A stretch of 64,000 nucleotides of DNA from Saccharospirillum sp. MSK14-1 (GTDB lineage Bacteria; Pseudomonadota; Gammaproteobacteria; Pseudomonadales; Natronospirillaceae): NCBI RefSeq assembly GCF_003054965.1, contig NZ_MIES01000020.1, forward strand, positions 106,508 through 170,507, written 5' to 3'. The translations under genes were made by a program, and so were the position numbers. The notes under the pieces are model-generated. The model was not told where the DNA came from, did not search any database, and was given only the letters and a program-made list of their open reading frames with translations. Position 1 is the first letter of the stretch, and each line of letters opens with the position of its first letter. This document shows, in pieces, positions 61,526 through 64,000 of this stretch.

Positions 61526-62722
61526 ATGTTAGAAGTCCCCCAGATCGATAGCCTCAGTCGTATTTTGCCCGAAGAACCCCTGCTTATGATGGGCGCGGGT
61601 CCGGTTCCTATTCCTGGGCCTGTCGCTGCGGCTAATGGCATTGTGATCAATCATCTGGGTGAATCGATGGCGCGCATCATCGACCAGGTAAAACGCATGG
61701 GGCGCTATATTTTTCAAACCGAATCGCCTTGGCTGATGGGCGTTGCCGGACCGGGATCAGCGGCCATGGAAATGGCCGTGGCCAACCTGGTCTGGCCGGG
61801 TACTCGTGTTTTGAGTGTGCGTAATGGCTTTTTCAGTCATCGTCTGGCTGAAATGTCTCGTCGCGCGGGCGGTGAGGTTGAAGAACTGGAAGTTGAGGAC
61901 GGGCAGGGCGCCGATCCAGAGCAAATACGCCAAGTGCTAGAACGATTCCGCCCCGCGGTCATGACCCTGGTTCAAGGTGAAACCTCGAATACGACTCACA
62001 ATACCGATTTACCGCGCATCGCCCAACTGGCTCACGAATACGATTGCCTGATTATTGTCGATGCCGTTTGCACGCTCTCAACCATGCCGTTGGAAATGGA
62101 CAACTGGAACATCGACGCGGTCATTACTGGCGGTCAGAAAGGCCTCAGTTCCATTCCTGGCGTTTCCTTGGTGGCATTTTCAGAGCGCGCCTGGGCCCGT
62201 ATTTCCGATCGTCCTATGCCGATGCCGCATTGGACACTGGATGCCACTCTGGCTACCCAGTTCTGGCACCGCGCTTCCTATCACTATACCGCTCCGGTCT
62301 CCGGCTTATTGGCGTTGCATGAAGCCATGCGACTGGTCTGTGAAGAGACACTGGAGCGTCGCTTTGAACGCCATGCAACCAGTAGTCGTGCATTGCAGGC
62401 CGGTATCGAAGCGTTAGGGCTAAACCTCTATGTTAAACGGCCAGCACGATTGAATTCGGTGGTGGGCATTAAGCTGCCCATCGGCCTGGATGCCAAGCCA
62501 GTATGTGATCATATTTCTCAGCATTACCGCGTAGAAATCGCCGGTTCATTCGGACCACCCATCGTCCGTATCGGTCAAATGGGTGAACAATGCCGTGTTC
62601 ACAACCTGTTCCGGACGCTACATGCTCTGGGCTCTACTTTTAACGATCTGGGTCAGTCCCTGGATGTCCCTTCCGGTATGGCGGAATTGGAAAACCAATT
62701 GCAACGACATTCGCCGGAATAA
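61526..62722 (+). CDS. Class V aminotransferase, alanine/serine-glyoxylate type
   Basis: This 398-residue PLP enzyme has MMGAGPVPIPGPVAAANG at the N-terminus, GPGSAAMEMAVANLVWPG, VDAVCTLSTMPLEMDNWNID with the PLP aspartate, and the Schiff-base lysine in ITGGQKGLSSIPG. It resembles the alanine- or serine-glyoxylate aminotransferase/PucG group. Transfer of an amino group between glyoxylate and an amino acid is expected; the exact donor is uncertain. Confidence 0.92.
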   Translation: MLEVPQIDSLSRILPEEPLLMMGAGPVPIPGPVAAANGIVINHLGESMARIIDQVKRMGRYIFQTESPWLMGVAGPGSAAMEMAVANLVWPGTRVLSVRNGFFSHRLAEMSRRAGGEVEELEVEDGQGADPEQIRQVLERFRPAVMTLVQGETSNTTHNTDLPRIAQLAHEYDCLIIVDAVCTLSTMPLEMDNWNIDAVITGGQKGLSSIPGVSLVAFSERAWARISDRPMPMPHWTLDATLATQFWHRASYHYTAPVSGLLALHEAMRLVCEETLERRFERHATSSRALQAGIEALGLNLYVKRPARLNSVVGIKLPIGLDAKPVCDHISQHYRVEIAGSFGPPIVRIGQMGEQCRVHNLFRTLHALGSTFNDLGQSLDVPSGMAELENQLQRHSPE

Positions 62723-62763
62723 ACAGTTAAAAGACGCAGGGAAAACAACAATAAGGAGTCCCG

Positions 62764-63249
62764 ATGACCGTTCAAGTCCGCATATCGCCAAGCCATTACG
62801 TCTGGATCCTGTTACCGGCTGCGATCTCCAGTTGGTTATTGATTGAGCTGTTACTCTTCGTTGTCCAACAACCCGTTTCAACAGTCACCGCTGTTCACGC
62901 CAGTGCAGCACTGATTGCCGTGATATTAGGCGCAGTGGCGCTCAGCAGCCGAAAAGGGTGCCTGCTTCATCGTGTGAGCGGCTACTGCTGGGTCGCGCTG
63001 TTAACCGGTGTAGCGATTTCGTCTTTTTGGCTGCGCACCGTGCACTGGTTCCCTGGCGGCTTTGGTCCCATTCATATCCTCAGCGTTTACACGCTGATCT
63101 GTCTGGTCAGTGGTGTCACGGCTGCACGCCGACATCGTGTGAAAACGCATCGTTCAATTATGCTGTTGACCCATTGGGGACTGCTAGGTGCCGGGGTTTT
63201 TACGTTATTGCCCCATCGTTTGATGGGCGTTATTGCCTGGGGCGGATAG
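62764..63249 (+). CDS. DUF2306-type membrane protein
   Basis: This 161-residue protein has four predicted transmembrane helices. VHASAALIAVILGAVALSSRKG, LHRVSGYCWVALLTGVAIS, HILSVYTLICLVSGVTAARRH and KTHRSIMLL match DUF2306, a family with conserved histidines that may bind heme. AAGGAG lies upstream. Function unknown. Confidence 0.9.
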   Translation: MTVQVRISPSHYVWILLPAAISSWLLIELLLFVVQQPVSTVTAVHASAALIAVILGAVALSSRKGCLLHRVSGYCWVALLTGVAISSFWLRTVHWFPGGFGPIHILSVYTLICLVSGVTAARRHRVKTHRSIMLLTHWGLLGAGVFTLLPHRLMGVIAWGG

Positions 63250-63285
63250 CACAATAACTTAACTTTTAGAGGCAGGGAGCGACTC

Positions 63286-63639
63286 ATGAAAGTACTCAGC
63301 TTACGGTATTGCACCATCAGCCAGGAATCTGAAGCGTTATTCCAGTTCTATCAGGCATTAGGGCTAACCCCCAAAACTGATTCAGAGTCCGATGCTCAAC
63401 AAGGCGGTATTTTTCTCGCTGGGGACAGTTGGATTGAAGTCTGGCCCGACGGTGAGGGAATGCCCGCTGGCACCATGCTGCAACTGGTTGTTGATGACGC
63501 CGATGCTTTTGCAGCGCGCGCCAAAGAGCAAGGTCTTAATCCTCAAGGGCCAATGGAAGCTCACGGAGAAAAAATCTATTTCGTTGAAGGGCCGGGCGGC
63601 TTTCCAGTTTCATTCCAATCCACAGTCAGTGGCCACTGA
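63286..63639 (+). CDS. VOC-family (glyoxalase/bleomycin-resistance-type) protein
   Basis: This 117-residue protein is a single VOC module: LRYCTISQESEALFQFYQALGL at the start, DSWIEVWPDG and MLQLVVDDADAFAARAKEQG in the centre, and IYFVEGPGGFPVSFQ at the end, which supplies a metal-ligand-like position. Activity is not predictable. GGCAGGGAG precedes the ATG. Confidence 0.9.
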   Translation: MKVLSLRYCTISQESEALFQFYQALGLTPKTDSESDAQQGGIFLAGDSWIEVWPDGEGMPAGTMLQLVVDDADAFAARAKEQGLNPQGPMEAHGEKIYFVEGPGGFPVSFQSTVSGH

Positions 63640-63667
63640 TTCTTCATCCTAAATTTCAGTCGAACCG

Positions 63668-63689
63668 CCGAGCCATCTCTGACCGGGGG
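63668..63689. repeat. Diverged copy of the rrn terminator core
   Basis: CCGAGCCATCTCTGACCGGGGG closely resembles the terminator core at 63802-63823. It looks like a decayed duplicate about 130 bp further downstream of the rRNA operon. Confidence 0.5.
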
Positions 63690-63706
63690 TTCGCAGACGA
63701 TGACCC

Positions 63707-63751
63707 GGGCGGCGTTCCGCTGGGCGGCATCCCGCTGGGCGGCACTCCGCT
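63707..63751. repeat. Three tandem 15-bp repeats downstream of rRNA operon
   Basis: GGGCGGCGTTCCGCT, GGGCGGCATCCCGCT and GGGCGGCACTCCGCT are three adjacent units differing only at the three central bases. They lie in a noncoding region between the VOC gene and the 5S terminator. Confidence 0.85.
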
Positions 63752-63791
63752 ACTCGTAGAGGAGGTCATCGTGGTGCCTGTGTTGCAGACA

Positions 63792-63824
63792 ATAAAAAAC
63801 CCCGAACCATCTCTGGTCCGGGGT
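63792..63824 (-). terminator. rRNA operon terminator
   Basis: ACCCCG pairs with CGGGGT, with an inner ACCA/TGGT stem, followed on the minus strand by a run of T (AAAAAA on the plus strand at 63794-63799). It is 10 bases after the 5S rRNA end. Confidence 0.92.
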
Positions 63825-63834
63825 GGTATTAAAA

Positions 63835-63951
63835 GCTTGACGATGACCTACTCTCACATGGGGAAGCCCCACACTACCATCGGCGAGGCTGCGTTTCACG
63901 ACTGAGTTCGGCAAGGAGTCAGGTGGTTCCACAGCTCTATGGTCGTCAAGC
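63835..63951 (-). rRNA. rrf: 5S ribosomal RNA
   Basis: About 117 bases that read on the minus strand as a typical gammaproteobacterial 5S: terminal helix GCTTGACGACCATAGAG paired with the 3' GGTCATCGTCAAGC, the loop A segment GGAACCACCTGACTCC, CCGAACTCAGTCGTGAAACG and GGTAGTGTGGGG. It is the end of an rRNA operon entering from the right; the last 49 bases of the window are the 23S-5S spacer. Confidence 0.96.
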
Positions 63952-64000
63952 AAACTGGTTGGTGGTTGTCGTTTTTACGAAGCTCACTTTCCGTGGCTTC

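Noticed and set aside
1..64000. CRISPR array, tRNA genes, prophage or insertion sequences.
   Set aside because: No regularly spaced repeat-spacer units, no tRNA T-loop/anticodon arrangement and no transposase, integrase or phage structural gene was recognised by reading; a tRNA scan would be the decisive check.

Overview
The window looks like the chromosome of a free-living, probably marine or halophilic gammaproteobacterium. The evidence is mid-to-high G+C with many gammaproteobacterial families (YajQ, DUF6164, YcdX, RsmB/RsmF-type methyltransferase, Bax-like glucosaminidase, QorB/HxlR pair, Cls), several chemoreceptors and c-di-GMP proteins, Fur-box-like sites, and the 5S end of an rRNA operon at the right edge. 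An Oceanospirillales-type genus such as Saccharospirillum or Reinekea would fit, but that is an impression and not a demonstrated assignment. No phage, IS element, CRISPR array or tRNA gene was recognised.

Layout. 1-6.1 kb: the tail of a secreted PI-PLC-like protein with a ricin-type lectin domain, then a sugar-type ABC importer (binding protein and two permeases), an MBL-fold hydrolase and a LacI-family regulator. A perfect 16-bp palindrome in front of the binding-protein gene is the likely LacI operator, and two long inverted repeats interrupt the operon. 6.1-8.9 kb: MATE exporter, a small glyoxalase-like protein and a YcdX-type PHP phosphatase. 9-15 kb: a minus-strand iron/heme-type uptake operon (binding protein, permease, ATPase, O-methyltransferase, TonB receptor, PadR regulator) behind a Fur-box-like site. 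15-18.4 kb: a sCache chemoreceptor convergent with a flotillin-like protein. 18.5-27.5 kb: a Liv-type ABC importer bracketed by two aromatic-type aldehyde dehydrogenases and an AraC regulator. 27.5-36 kb: small membrane proteins, YajQ, an amidohydrolase, a methyltransferase, a seven-repeat FG-GAP lipoprotein, hydrolases and a beta-lactamase-like lipoprotein.

36-48 kb is the most unusual region. It holds a MarR regulator fused to a siderophore-interacting flavoprotein, then three paralogues of a single-chain protein made of a SARP-type DNA-binding/BTAD half and a complete alpha/beta-hydrolase half with an intact Ser-Asp-His triad. One paralogue is divergent from a type II glutamine synthetase homologue that has lost several metal-ligand glutamates. 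Two of the three paralogues have the same upstream array of three CGTTTGAA-like direct repeats, with 4-bp and 23-bp spacers exactly conserved. Nearby are an antibiotic-biosynthesis-monooxygenase-fold protein, a secreted-repeat lipoprotein, a short FG-GAP-like membrane protein and a QorB/HxlR pair. I read this as a candidate undescribed ligand-sensing regulatory island.

48-64 kb is housekeeping and signalling: a second chemoreceptor, a 7TMR-DISM/EAL protein, a degenerate GGDEF membrane protein, SlyD-like PPIase, cardiolipin synthase, SDR, rRNA methyltransferase, Bax-like glucosaminidase, class V aminotransferase, DUF2306 and VOC proteins, then the 5S rRNA and terminator of an rRNA operon that enters from the right on the minus strand.
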